Of a stretch of 35,638 nucleotides of DNA, positions 1 through 6,642 are shown piece after piece. This stretch comes from a virus: the IMG/VR virus record IMGVR_UViG_3300047310_000968, positions 1-35,638 of that record, one strand, 5' to 3'. A model generated the notes under the pieces. The model had not been told where the DNA came from, searched no databases, and saw only the letters and a program-made list of their open reading frames with translations. A program made the translations under genes and the position numbers. Each line of letters begins with the position of its first letter. The stretch's first letter is position 1.

Positions 1-1
1 C

Positions 2-481
2 GTCGTTGTCGCGCACAACGCTGCCTTCGACATGAGTTTCCTCCCCTGCCTCGCCGGAAGAAGTGTGCTCTGCACGAAAAGGCTCGCGCAGCATCTTGCT
101 CCGCAGATGCCGGGATTCGGAAACCAAGTGTTGCGGTACGCGTTTCTTAGTGAGCTTGATCGGGCTCATATCAATGAGCAAATGCGTAACCTTGTACCAC
201 ACCGCGCCAAGGCAGATGCTTTGGTTACATGGTTTGTCTTGAACAAGCTGCTTTCATTATATCGCCTAGATACGGCGGGCAATGACGACTTAGGCGAACT
301 GCTTTCGTTGGCTGCGAGTCCGATCAAGGTGAGAAATTTTCGATTCGGAAAACATCGCGGGGAGCTGATTGACGATATTGCTCGGAATGATCCTTCCTAT
401 ATCTCGTGGTTATTGCGGAATGCGCAAGACCTCGATGACGATCTTCGGTTCACGCTGGAAGAGGCATTGAAGGCGCGATGA
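2..481 (+). CDS. DEDDh 3'-5' exonuclease (DnaQ/ExoX-like), 5' end outside window
   Basis: The reading frame is open to the left edge, so the true start and the first (DxE) exonuclease motif lie outside the window. The visible part begins with an ExoII motif, AHNAAFDMSFL, and has an ExoIII motif HRAKAD about 50 residues later; these bind the two catalytic metal ions in DEDDh exonucleases. The C-terminal 50 residues (FRFGKHRGELIDDIARNDP onward) match the small domain that follows the nuclease in exodeoxyribonuclease X-like proteins. The likely role is trimming of DNA 3' ends in phage replication or repair. An internal ATG at 32 exists but would cut into the ExoII motif, so it is not the start. 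The stop overlaps the next start (ATGA). Confidence 0.8.
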   Translation, partial: VVVAHNAAFDMSFLPCLAGRSVLCTKRLAQHLAPQMPGFGNQVLRYAFLSELDRAHINEQMRNLVPHRAKADALVTWFVLNKLLSLYRLDTAGNDDLGELLSLAASPIKVRNFRFGKHRGELIDDIARNDPSYISWLLRNAQDLDDDLRFTLEEALKAR

Positions 482-783
482 ACACCAATAAAAACATGGT
501 TTCCCGCGCGCTCTGTATGCTCCGCACGTATCACCATCTTTCGCCGAGCGAACTCGCGGATAAGCTCGGCGTGGCCGAGGGTGTTGTTCTGAACATCGAA
601 AACGGAAGCGATATCGCAGAGCCGGAGATCGTCGAGAAATACGCCGAAATTTTCAAGGTTCGCGCGTCCGACATCATGCTTTTTGCCGAGCCGGTTGGTC
701 ATGATTTTACGACCGGAGAGAAAATACGGATTTTCGTCGCAGATAAAATACTGCGTGTGCTCGAGTGGATCGAAAGGAAGTAG
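478..783 (+). CDS. XRE/Cro-type helix-turn-helix regulator
   Basis: This 101-residue protein carries a Cro/CI-type HTH over roughly residues 8-65: helices around ALCMLRTYHHLS and PSELADKLGVAEGVVLNIENG are the scanning and recognition pair, followed by EPEIVEKYAEIFKVRASDIM, the usual tail of XRE domains. It probably binds DNA as a dimer. The remaining 30 residues are charged and may help dimerise it. The start overlaps the preceding stop by four bases, and a GAAGG Shine-Dalgarno sits upstream. Its target is unknown; the palindromic sites at 4554-4610 and 16035-16058 are candidates, but nothing in the sequence links them directly. Confidence 0.75.
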   Translation: MNTNKNMVSRALCMLRTYHHLSPSELADKLGVAEGVVLNIENGSDIAEPEIVEKYAEIFKVRASDIMLFAEPVGHDFTTGEKIRIFVADKILRVLEWIERK

Positions 784-787
784 CAGC

Positions 788-919
788 GTGAAAGTTTTGG
801 TAGCGCAGTTGCAACGTCCGATAGCCGTTTCCGCGATAAAACCGGAAGATCTGATGCGCGAAGAGATTCGGTGCGAAAACGAACGCAAGCTCCAGGACGT
901 TCGAAGGCTGCTCAAATGA
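788..919 (+). CDS. Small hypothetical protein, GTG start
   Basis: A 43-residue product beginning VKVLVAQLQRPIAV and ending in a charged helix (LMREEIRCENERKLQDVRRLLK). The GTG lies eight bases after a good Shine-Dalgarno, GGAAG, located inside the end of the upstream gene. The same frame is open back to an ATG at 683, but that longer version overlaps the XRE gene by 100 bases and its extra residues look like a shadow. The stop overlaps the next ATG. No function recognised. Confidence 0.45.
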   Translation: MKVLVAQLQRPIAVSAIKPEDLMREEIRCENERKLQDVRRLLK

Positions 920-1038
920 GCGACGAGGCGTTTGACTGGAACGCGGCAGCGTGGTTTTTAGCGGCGTCGTGTGGGATGCATGGGGGAATCACTCCCGACA
1001 TGATTCCGCTCACTATTCCAAGTGAGGTGGCGACGTGA
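916..1038 (+). CDS. Small hypothetical protein
   Basis: A 40-residue product (MSDEAFDWNAAAWFLAAS onward) joined to both neighbours by four-base overlaps, ATGA upstream and GTGA downstream. The overlaps and the lack of any gap make translation likely. The composition (acidic N terminus, then a small hydrophobic patch) does not identify a family. Confidence 0.45.
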   Translation: MSDEAFDWNAAAWFLAASCGMHGGITPDMIPLTIPSEVAT

Positions 1039-1283
1039 TTGACGAAAACGGGATTTGTTCGGAGTGCTACATCACGCCGGATTGCACCGAAGTAAAATGC
1101 ACGGCTATGCCGATATGCCCGGCGTGTGACCAACGAAAGGCACCTCGCGGTCGCTCCGTCGGCGCCGCTGCCGCAACATCATATTGCCACTGTCCGGCTG
1201 AGAACGACGAGCCACGCGCCGGGCATCTGTGGCCCGAGGAATGGCGTGAGCATGTCGCTGGACACCCGAAGGAGATTGACTGA
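1035..1283 (+). CDS. Small Cys-rich, probable zinc-binding protein
   Basis: An 82-residue protein with a GTG start overlapping the preceding stop. Cysteines at residues 8, 11, 17, 22, 28 and 31 form CxxC pairs (CSEC and CPAC) typical of a zinc ribbon, and a further CHC lies near residue 51. The C-terminal third (LWPEEWREHVAGHP) is Trp/His-rich. The function is unknown; such small zinc proteins are common in phage early regions. It ends one base into the next ATG. Confidence 0.5.
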   Translation: MIDENGICSECYITPDCTEVKCTAMPICPACDQRKAPRGRSVGAAAATSYCHCPAENDEPRAGHLWPEEWREHVAGHPKEID

Positions 1284-1774
1284 TGACCGACTTCGTTGCC
1301 GTCAGCCGTACATCTGAAGAGCGAATCACGGAGATCCGCGGTCGTCTCGACGATTGGAAAATGAAGGCGATTAGCTGCGTTGATTTCAGCGCATTGGATG
1401 TTGACGCACTTTTTAGCGCGCTCAATGTTGCCGAAGACGAACGCGACGAGGCCCGCGAGCTTCACGGGAAACTCGCCATCGCGTACAGCGATGCGGTGCA
1501 TAAACTCAACCTCATCAACAAAATTATCGCAGCGTGGAGCGCGGTGCATCCGCAAGCCGGATTCGAGAAAGAGGCCGTTGCTGGCTACTCCATCGCTTGC
1601 GGCAACGCGGAAGCCACGATGATCGAGGCTATGAAGTCGGAGGATTGCCTTGTGTGCGGAGAGGTGCATCGTATTGGGGATCATTGCCAATGTCCGATAT
1701 GTGTCGCGGCTCACGCTGACCCCGAAGCCGTCGCCATGAACGGTGCTTTCGTCGGCCCGGTGCCGCATGAGTGA
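1283..1774 (+). CDS. Hypothetical protein with N-terminal FSALDV motif and C-terminal Cys cluster
   Basis: A 163-residue protein in three parts. Residues 15-50 contain IRGRLDDWK...FSALDVDAL, a segment shared with the MazG-like protein at 2289. Residues 45-90 are helical and charged, probably a coiled coil. Near the C terminus, CLVCGEVHRIGDHCQCPIC is a compact Cys/His cluster likely to bind zinc. The start overlaps the previous stop by one base (TGATG). The enzymatic role is unknown; the shared N-terminal segment suggests an adaptor or a domain reused in this phage. Confidence 0.6.
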   Translation: MTDFVAVSRTSEERITEIRGRLDDWKMKAISCVDFSALDVDALFSALNVAEDERDEARELHGKLAIAYSDAVHKLNLINKIIAAWSAVHPQAGFEKEAVAGYSIACGNAEATMIEAMKSEDCLVCGEVHRIGDHCQCPICVAAHADPEAVAMNGAFVGPVPHE

Positions 1775-2105
1775 AACGAAAGAATCTCTCGCAGCCGAGT
1801 TCCAGCGCCTACATAGTGCTTGGCAAAAAGCATGGGACGTAGAGAGCGATCAAATCGGCATGCCCATAACAGAAGCTCGTGCGGATGAGGTCCACGAATT
1901 TGCTACGGAACATGGCGACCTCATTGCTCGTGCGCTGCGATTGCTCGAAGTCTGCGAAAAAGACGATGATGCGTTCGCATCCTCAATGGCTCGGAGAATG
2001 TGGGACCGCGCACTCCAAACCGTTGACATAGCACCGACGCCGGAAGACCACTATGCCTTTGCAGGCCGGGCAGTGCTTGCCGCGCTCCTGGAGGCCGTGA
2101 AATGA
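1767..2105 (+). CDS. Hypothetical helical protein
   Basis: A 112-residue, mostly helical acidic protein (MSETKESLAAEFQRLHSAW onward). A GTG at 1743 would add eight residues, but the ATG at 1767 gives the short overlap typical of this operon and is preferred. No domain recognised. It ends in ATGA with the next small gene. Confidence 0.5.
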   Translation: MSETKESLAAEFQRLHSAWQKAWDVESDQIGMPITEARADEVHEFATEHGDLIARALRLLEVCEKDDDAFASSMARRMWDRALQTVDIAPTPEDHYAFAGRAVLAALLEAVK

Positions 2106-2242
2106 AAACAATCCCCGACAACGTACAAGCCCTAATCACTAAAGCCGCGAACCGAGAGGCAAAGAAAACTGGGCGCGCATCGTGGAAAATCGAGCGCGTC
2201 ATGGTTGCGGCGTATCTTGAGACGGGCCTGGTGCCGAAATGA
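2102..2242 (+). CDS. Small basic hypothetical protein
   Basis: A 46-residue basic protein (MKTIPDNVQALITKAANRE onward) with four-base overlaps on both sides. The lysine/arginine content and two predicted helices would fit a small DNA-binding or regulatory peptide, but no family is recognised. Confidence 0.45.
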   Translation: MKTIPDNVQALITKAANREAKKTGRASWKIERVMVAAYLETGLVPK

Positions 2243-2292
2243 TGCCGCTTTCCGACATAGGCGTTATTGTGCGGCGTGAGGTCGCGGCATGA
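2239..2292 (+). CDS. Possible 17-residue coupled peptide
   Basis: The sequence from ATG 2239 encodes MMPLSDIGVIVRREVAA and stops at 2292. Its start overlaps the upstream stop and its stop overlaps the downstream ATG, both as ATGA. It may be a real peptide or a translational bridge that delivers ribosomes to the MazG-like gene. Without it there would be a 46-base gap in an otherwise gapless chain. Confidence 0.3.
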   Translation: MMPLSDIGVIVRREVAA

Positions 2293-2783
2293 GCGGGAGT
2301 GCGGTGGAGATCGTCTCCTACGACGTGCCTGCGATACGTGCGCGGTACGGGTCCTGGAAATCAGACGCCAACACGGATATCGGATTTAGTGCGTTAGATG
2401 TAGCGGCGCTCATCGAAGAAATCGAACGCATCGAAGAAACTCCATCGCGAGCGGCATTGCTCGTCGCGAAGACCGAGGAACTTAACCTACGGCATCGGCG
2501 TGGGTGGCGTCCATCCGAGCGTAGTCTTTTGGTGATGGTTGAGGATGCACGCAAGGAACTCCGAGAGCTGGAGGATGCGATCAAGCGCGACAATTATGCA
2601 CGATCCTTCCCGGAGTTGGCCCATCCTCCCGCTTTATTGGAGGCGAGAGAGGAAGTCGCAGATGTCTTCGTGATCGTCGCACGCATCGCGGCGCGCTTGG
2701 GGATGTCTTTCAATGATTTAGATTTGGAAGCAACAAGGAAAATAAAGCTGCGCTTCAAGGGCGCTGAAGGGATTAACGTGTAG
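2289..2783 (+). CDS. MazG-like nucleotide pyrophosphohydrolase
   Basis: A 164-residue protein. The C-terminal half fits the all-alpha NTP pyrophosphohydrolase fold: E90xxE93 in RKELRELEDAI, then E122xxD125 in EEVADVFVIVARIAARLG, the metal-binding signature of MazG and dUTPase-like enzymes, then a closing helix EATRKIKLRF. Such enzymes hydrolyse (d)NTPs to the monophosphate and pyrophosphate, cleaning the nucleotide pool or lowering (p)ppGpp-linked stress during infection. Residues 15-50 hold the IRARYGSWK...FSALDVAAL segment also found in the protein at 1283. Its substrate cannot be read from sequence. Confidence 0.7.
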   Translation: MSGSAVEIVSYDVPAIRARYGSWKSDANTDIGFSALDVAALIEEIERIEETPSRAALLVAKTEELNLRHRRGWRPSERSLLVMVEDARKELRELEDAIKRDNYARSFPELAHPPALLEAREEVADVFVIVARIAARLGMSFNDLDLEATRKIKLRFKGAEGINV

Positions 2784-3040
2784 TGGGAAAGCCGAAGTGG
2801 GTCGGCTACCGGAATTTAGATATGCCGACATCGGAAGTTTGTATCTGTGGAAAAAAAATCAAGCTCTACGTGACATGCGGAGGAGATGGATGTCTCGCCG
2901 CCACGTACGCAGCGGAGCGCGAAAAATCCCTGAGAGTACGGCTCGCGAAACAGCAAGCCGCACAGATGGCGCTTGATTTGCATATGCCGGAAACCGTTCG
3001 TGAAATTAAGCCGGAACGGAAAAAGAAGGAGGCAGCGTGA
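2783..3040 (+). CDS. Small zinc-ribbon-like protein, GTG start
   Basis: An 85-residue product with Cys at 20, 22, 32 and 37 (CIC and CGGDGC), a plausible single zinc site, followed by a long basic helix ending KPERKKKEAA. The basic tail suggests nucleic-acid contact. The GTG overlaps the upstream TAG by one base, and the gene ends in a GTGA overlap. Confidence 0.5.
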   Translation: MGKPKWVGYRNLDMPTSEVCICGKKIKLYVTCGGDGCLAATYAAEREKSLRVRLAKQQAAQMALDLHMPETVREIKPERKKKEAA

Positions 3041-3297
3041 GCATGGAGACGCCGCATAATCTTGATGATATGCTCGTGGAGATACTGCACGAACGACCTG
3101 CAACTCGCGGAACCCTCAGAGCTGAAGACCGAGCGCTCTTGGAAAAGATGGTTGAACGTGCCGATGCTGGTGGGTCAGGTTTTTATGCGTGTCGACTTGA
3201 GGATGGCGCTGTCGATTGGTTCATGGCGCAGATGACGCCAAAGGAATGCATAATTCTTCTTAGTCGGTGCATTGAATCGCTAGCGAGCCGATCATGA
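3037..3297 (+). CDS. Hypothetical protein, GTG start
   Basis: An 86-residue acidic, helical protein (MSMETPHNLDDMLVEILHE onward). The GTG at 3037 overlaps the previous stop; an ATG two codons later is an alternative start. It ends overlapping the RusA-like gene. No family recognised. Confidence 0.5.
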   Translation: MSMETPHNLDDMLVEILHERPATRGTLRAEDRALLEKMVERADAGGSGFYACRLEDGAVDWFMAQMTPKECIILLSRCIESLASRS

Positions 3298-3779
3298 TCG
3301 TGCGCGTCAAGGTGCCGGGGAAAGTTGTCGGCAAGAACGCCCGGAATGGCCCACGAGGAGGCCCGAAGTTAGGCATTCTCCTCCGCACGGAGGCCCGCGA
3401 GTTCATGGAGCGCGTTGCGTTGTACGGCTTGGCTGCGCGCAACGCGTCGGAGTGGCCGCGGGAGATGCTCGCGCCGAGGTTGGTGCGCTTGACGGTTGAT
3501 GTTTGGAATACGAAGCACGATGCAGCGGCCTCCTCGCCCCTCATTGCCGATGCGCTCGAAGGAGTTTATTACCACAATGACCGCGTGGTATGTTACGACC
3601 CGCAGGAATTGCCGCTTAAAGATGGCGGAGAGGCGCGCGTGGAGATTACGCTGGAGCTTCTTGCGGTGAGAACGGCCCAAGAGATTGCCGCTATGAAGGC
3701 GGCGATGGAATCAAGGCTGTTCGCTAAATTCCGGCGTGGGAAAGGTAAGAAGAAGAAGTTGAATTTGGCTTTCGCGTGA
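3294..3779 (+). CDS. RusA-like Holliday junction resolvase
   Basis: A 161-residue protein. The N terminus VRVKVPGKVVGKNA is the first beta strand of RusA-type endonucleases. The core contains D76 (TKHDAA), D87 (IADALEG) and D96 (YHNDRVV), placed like the acidic residues that hold the metal ion in RusA, and the LPLKDGG...VEITLEL strand follows. RusA homodimers cut four-way DNA junctions symmetrically, resolving phage recombination and replication intermediates before packaging. The Lys-rich C terminus (RRGKGKKKKLN) is longer than usual and probably binds DNA. The ATG overlaps the previous stop by four bases. Confidence 0.65.
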   Translation: MIVRVKVPGKVVGKNARNGPRGGPKLGILLRTEAREFMERVALYGLAARNASEWPREMLAPRLVRLTVDVWNTKHDAAASSPLIADALEGVYYHNDRVVCYDPQELPLKDGGEARVEITLELLAVRTAQEIAAMKAAMESRLFAKFRRGKGKKKKLNLAFA

Positions 3780-3979
3780 AAAATCAATCAATGCGGCAGC
3801 GTCGGCGTTGCCTGAAGTCCATGTACGGGGCGAACGGCGAGATCAAGAGCGGCGAATGGTGGATCAGTGGGTGGAAGCCCGGCGAGAAGGTTCGTATCGT
3901 CGAGTGCAAGAGACGGCGCGGGCATCGCGGCGAATGCCATTCGGACGGGTTCGGGATGAAGATATTGAGGACACCGTGA
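3776..3979 (+). CDS. Small basic hypothetical protein, GTG start
   Basis: A 67-residue strongly basic protein. GTGA overlaps with both neighbours fix its limits. WWISGWKPGEKVRIVECKRRRGHRGEC could be a small beta domain. Its function is unknown. Confidence 0.45.
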   Translation: MKNQSMRQRRRCLKSMYGANGEIKSGEWWISGWKPGEKVRIVECKRRRGHRGECHSDGFGMKILRTP

Positions 3980-4215
3980 CATATCGTTTCAAGGTTGGCG
4001 AAACGGTTTGGGTGCGCGATAGAGGGCGGCGTGGGGGATATACGATAACTCCCGCAACCGTACGCGAGCAACATTACCACCCGGATCGAGATCCTTTTTA
4101 CCCGGACGGAGAAGGTTACGCCCTCGATGGGAATTTGTGGTGGGATTGCTACCCCGGTTGCCGAGTGTTCGCGACCAAAAAAGAAGCAACGGCAGCACGA
4201 ATGACGAGGATTTAG
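3976..4215 (+). CDS. Hypothetical beta-rich protein, GTG start
   Basis: A 79-residue product starting VTYRFKVGETVWVRDRGRR, reminiscent of a small SH3-like or KOW-like barrel, ending KKEATAARMTRI. The frame is open upstream to 3808 but that part would overlap the preceding gene entirely; GTG 3976 gives the usual four-base overlap and starts at the first strand. No family assigned. Confidence 0.5.
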   Translation: MTYRFKVGETVWVRDRGRRGGYTITPATVREQHYHPDRDPFYPDGEGYALDGNLWWDCYPGCRVFATKKEATAARMTRI

Positions 4216-4535
4216 TGACAGGAAAACTTCCAAAAATCAAGCTCATCAATCGGAGGGCGCGGCGTGTCGTTCGGGTGTTCTTCTACACGCAAGCCCGTTG
4301 CGAGGCTATGGCATGTGGCGAGCGATGCCGCGACGACGGCACAAACCGTGTTACCGATGCCCTCGGCGTTTGGCGGGCCGTTTGTGGTGTCCATCGCGAA
4401 GGCGCGCGATTCATCATCATTCCGCCGAGTAAGAAACCCGAGTATCCCACGGAATCGCAGCGGACGCTTCGCCCGATCGTTCCTCAGATGAATCCACCGG
4501 GAATGCCGGAGAGGCTGCGTCGAGCTTTCGCCTAG
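4215..4535 (+). CDS. Hypothetical protein, last gene of the left chain
   Basis: A 106-residue protein from a GTG that overlaps the preceding TAG by one base. Four cysteines (CEAMACGERC, then C in VCGVHREG) could bind zinc, and the C terminus is Pro-rich (PPGMPERLRRAFA). The ATG at 4137 in frame would overlap the previous gene by 79 bases and is unlikely. Followed by a 109-base intergenic region, so it ends this coupled block. Confidence 0.5.
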   Translation: MTGKLPKIKLINRRARRVVRVFFYTQARCEAMACGERCRDDGTNRVTDALGVWRAVCGVHREGARFIIIPPSKKPEYPTESQRTLRPIVPQMNPPGMPERLRRAFA

Positions 4536-4553
4536 GCGATGTGGCTTGACTTG

Positions 4554-4610
4554 CTGTGAAAGGCAATCACAGGTCCGAAAAATTGCCTTTATGCAATTAA
4601 AAAATTGCAG
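4554..4610. promoter_or_regulatory. Overlapping inverted repeats in the intergenic region
   Basis: Three perfect inverted repeats overlap here. CTGTGA (4554-4559) and TCACAG (4567-4572) are separated by 7 bases. AAAGGCAAT (4559-4567) pairs with ATTGCCTTT (4582-4590). AATTGC (4581-4586) pairs with GCAATT (4593-4598), and a further AATTGC lies at 4603-4608. The second and third hairpins share bases and cannot form together. This could be a cluster of operator half-sites or an RNA switch ahead of the gene at 4645. No convincing sigma-70 promoter was seen. Confidence 0.5.
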
Positions 4611-4644
4611 GTATGAAGCCCGGGCGCGGTAAAGCGCCGCTACA

Positions 4645-5043
4645 GTGGAACCCCTTTTTGTTGCGCAAGACTCGGTGCCGGTGGATATCTGCTCATTGCA
4701 GAAAATGTCCGTCGAGAACCCGCCGCCGCCTACTAGCCCGTGGTGGGAAACCTACGCACGCGAGCATGTGTGGTCGCATGCAGCGTGGATAGTGCTGGAG
4801 CGCGGGAAGTGCGATGACTGCGGCAAAGACGGGCGGCCGTCGAAGGCTGAAATTGCGGCTCTCGGCCCCATGCGCAACAAAAACACCTGGACGATTGCGC
4901 GCGAGGCCCTACAATTGAAGCATGCATTGATCGTGGTTCATGCGCGCAAGCTCAATCATGATATCGGCTTTGATGGATGCCATCATCACCTCGATAATTT
5001 GCTCGTTCTTTGCGCGCCGTGCGCCGCAAAACGGGCGCAATGA
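4645..5043 (+). CDS. HNH-endonuclease-like zinc protein
   Basis: A 132-residue product. C56xxC59 (KCDDCG) and C123xxC126 (LCAPC) form a zinc knuckle pair framing a beta-beta-alpha region with VVHARKLNH, H113-H115 and DNLLVLC, the arrangement of HNH nucleases. In phages such proteins nick DNA during packaging or act as homing enzymes. The start is uncertain: GTG 4645 is the first start after an upstream stop, while ATG 4705 also lies before the domain; neither has a good Shine-Dalgarno. It begins a new block after the inverted repeats at 4554-4610. Confidence 0.6.
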   Translation: MEPLFVAQDSVPVDICSLQKMSVENPPPPTSPWWETYAREHVWSHAAWIVLERGKCDDCGKDGRPSKAEIAALGPMRNKNTWTIAREALQLKHALIVVHARKLNHDIGFDGCHHHLDNLLVLCAPCAAKRAQ

Positions 5044-5141
5044 TGAACCCCAAAGATGCCGCTTTTCTTTGTGAGATCGTGATTTTCGCCGTGGTGGTAT
5101 TACTCATAGGTCTAGCGGGATGGGGGCTTCTAAGCCGATGA
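5040..5141 (+). CDS. Small single-pass membrane protein
   Basis: A 33-residue product (MMNPKDAAFLCEIVIFAVVV onward) consisting of one hydrophobic helix of about 20 residues with a short tail. It starts within the preceding stop (ATGATGA) and its stop overlaps the next ATG. Possible roles include membrane interference or lysis accessory, but nothing proves this. Confidence 0.45.
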   Translation: MMNPKDAAFLCEIVIFAVVVLLIGLAGWGLLSR

Positions 5142-5320
5142 ACAACGAAGAACTCGAATCCGAGAACCGCGAACTTCGGAGCCGTCTCGCGCAACGCGAT
5201 AAGGCGCTTGAGGCCGTATCCGAGCTTGCCGAAAAGTGGGCGAAGGGGAATGGCGACGAGTTCCGTTTGGGGAGCGAGTTGCTTGCGGTTATCGCTCCGG
5301 CGGGTGCCACTCGTGCCTAA
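5138..5320 (+). CDS. Small coiled-coil protein
   Basis: A 60-residue product. MNNEELESENRELRSRLAQR is a clear heptad-like helix, followed by EAVSELAEKWAKGN. The ATG at 5138 overlaps the preceding stop. An upstream in-frame start at 5120 would overlap the membrane protein and is less likely. It may oligomerise; function unknown. Confidence 0.5.
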   Translation: MNNEELESENRELRSRLAQRDKALEAVSELAEKWAKGNGDEFRLGSELLAVIAPAGATRA

Positions 5321-5510
5321 GTCCGTCGCGAACGTTCTTCTCGTCGTTGCTGCTTCGTTTTATGCGGCCCTGTGTTACGTGGCGCTCACGCTCGACGCTC
5401 CGCAAGCGGTTATGATTGAGCGATTTGCGGTTGTCATGGTGGTCTTTTCTGCAATTGGGATTGCCTTGAACGTATTCGCTCGCAAGGCCGATCAGGGGAG
5501 AACTCCGTGA
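5313..5510 (+). CDS. Two-helix membrane protein, GTG start
   Basis: A 65-residue product with two hydrophobic segments, NVLLVVAASFYAALCYVAL and FAVVMVVFSAIGIALNVFA, joined by a short polar loop; a small two-pass topology like many holin-sized proteins. No lysin is next to it, so a holin call would be a guess. The GTG at 5313 overlaps the upstream stop by eight bases. Confidence 0.5.
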   Translation: MPKSVANVLLVVAASFYAALCYVALTLDAPQAVMIERFAVVMVVFSAIGIALNVFARKADQGRTP

Positions 5511-5776
5511 AGTGGGATCTGCGGATGGTTGGTGGACCATACGACGGGTGGACCGTCCCATCATTGAGCGAGAAGCCTGATCGAGAATGGTGGTTTGCTG
5601 GCTATCCGTACGCACATACGCAGATGGATGCGCGTATGTTTTGCGATAAGGAGATACTGCCATCATTCCCGCCCATACCGCATTTTAGTTATTATCTGTC
5701 AGCGGCTTTCAACGATGGTAGAAAAAATATCGCGGTGTATTTCTATCAAGGTCCAGAATGCGAGAGGGTCCTATGA
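5507..5776 (+). CDS. Hypothetical protein, GTG start
   Basis: An 89-residue product starting MKWDLRMVGGPYDGW. The motif GGPYDGW near the N terminus followed by beta strands is a common opening in short phage and actinobacterial proteins of unknown function. GTGA overlap with the previous gene. It ends at ATGATGA. Confidence 0.5.
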   Translation: MKWDLRMVGGPYDGWTVPSLSEKPDREWWFAGYPYAHTQMDARMFCDKEILPSFPPIPHFSYYLSAAFNDGRKNIAVYFYQGPECERVL

Positions 5777-5792
5777 TGAGAGTCTGTGCGCT

Positions 5793-6035
5793 TTGTCTTC
5801 CAGAGATTTCTCGTATTGGCTTCAAGGATTTCTTGAGATCAATCGTGCCGCTGAACCCCTTCGCGCTCGTACATTCAATGAATCGCAGATCGCTTGCATC
5901 GAGAAGCATCTCGCGATGGTCTTCACGCATGAGATTGATCCATCTTTTGGCGATACGAACGCAGCTTTAGATGCCATACATCATCCGCCAAAGATAGGCG
6001 GAACAACAAGTGAAGGTGTCTTGGTTCGATGCTAA
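5793..6035 (+). CDS. Small conserved phage protein (SRDFSYWLQGF type), start uncertain
   Basis: The frame encodes SSRDFSYWLQGFLEI followed by LNE-like FNESQIACIEKHLAMVF, which I recognise as the core of a small phage protein family (roughly FCYWLQGFxE...LTEKQxxxIKDHLALVF). The only usual start near the core is TTG 5793, 80 residues, with GAGAG upstream. The ATG overlap expected in this operon (5773) reads a different frame, MMRVCAL, and gives an implausible 65-residue product. So either the TTG is used or the gene carries a -1 shift near its start. Confidence 0.55.
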   Translation: MSSRDFSYWLQGFLEINRAAEPLRARTFNESQIACIEKHLAMVFTHEIDPSFGDTNAALDAIHHPPKIGGTTSEGVLVRC

Positions 6036-6083
6036 CTTCATCGTTATTTGCACGTTTTCATGGCTGCGCGTTAGGATAACCAC

Positions 6084-6263
6084 ATGCCGAAATATTCCGT
6101 ATCCACCAGCGATTCCGCGCAGTACGTCGTGCCTGCGAAAAACATTCTCGGTGCGATAAAATCCGCGTTGCCGGTCATTGAATCGAACGAGCCGGAGAAG
6201 CTTGCCGGAAGCGTCCTCACCCTTCGCATTGCGCAGATCGTCCCGAAAGAAAAGGTGCAGTAG
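6084..6263 (+). CDS. Small hypothetical protein
   Basis: A 59-residue product (MPKYSVSTSDSAQYVVPAKN onward) with an AGGA Shine-Dalgarno seven bases before the ATG. It looks like a small alpha/beta domain. Preceded by a 48-base gap, the largest inside this block. Ends overlapping the next GTG by one base. Confidence 0.55.
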   Translation: MPKYSVSTSDSAQYVVPAKNILGAIKSALPVIESNEPEKLAGSVLTLRIAQIVPKEKVQ

Positions 6264-6640
6264 TGCTTATCTCCTTGATTTTTGCGCTGGCGACTACGCC
6301 CACGCCGATGCCCACGAAAACCCCGTTCATCGTGGCGAAGCATACGCCCGCAGCGGCCCCCGCGCCGACGCCGCAGATCGTCTCGAATGCAACGTGCGCC
6401 GCGATATTGCAGCGTGCGGACATCACCGGCCACGTTGACAATCCCGACCGTCTGAAATTCGCGGAGAACGTCGGGAAGCTCATCGGCGCGGCCACGCAGA
6501 TACACGTCTTCGATGCCGACACCGTGAACACGGAGGGCTTGCATCGTAAGAGCGTTGCGCGCGGGTTCGTCGACGTCATCGGGATGCAGCCCACGAAGGG
6601 GAGTCCGGGCATCGTTGGATGCATCGAGCGGTACAAGTAG
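6263..6640 (+). CDS. Probable secreted or periplasmic protein with Pro/Thr-rich linker
   Basis: A 125-residue product. It starts with a short hydrophobic stretch (LISLIFALA), then a linker rich in Pro, Thr and Ala (residues 11-40), then a globular part from NATCAAILQRADITGHVDN to GIVGCIERYK with two cysteines that could form a disulfide. The layout suggests export and a surface or periplasmic domain on a flexible stalk. It directly precedes the lipoprotein at 6643, so the two may act together at the envelope. Confidence 0.5.
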   Translation: MLISLIFALATTPTPMPTKTPFIVAKHTPAAAPAPTPQIVSNATCAAILQRADITGHVDNPDRLKFAENVGKLIGAATQIHVFDADTVNTEGLHRKSVARGFVDVIGMQPTKGSPGIVGCIERYK

Positions 6641-6642
6641 CG

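Noticed and set aside
683-919. Longer 78-codon version of the small gene at 788
   Set aside because: Overlaps the XRE gene by 100 bases; GTG 788 has a good Shine-Dalgarno.
1067-1768. 233-codon minus-strand frame
   Set aside because: Antisense to two coupled plus-strand genes, with shadow-like composition and no promoter.
5313-5510. Holin call for the two-helix membrane protein
   Set aside because: Size and topology fit, but no endolysin or spanin is adjacent, so the function would be guessed.
6010-6159. 49-codon frame from GTG 6010
   Set aside because: Overlaps the better-supported gene at 6084, and its second half is shadow-like.
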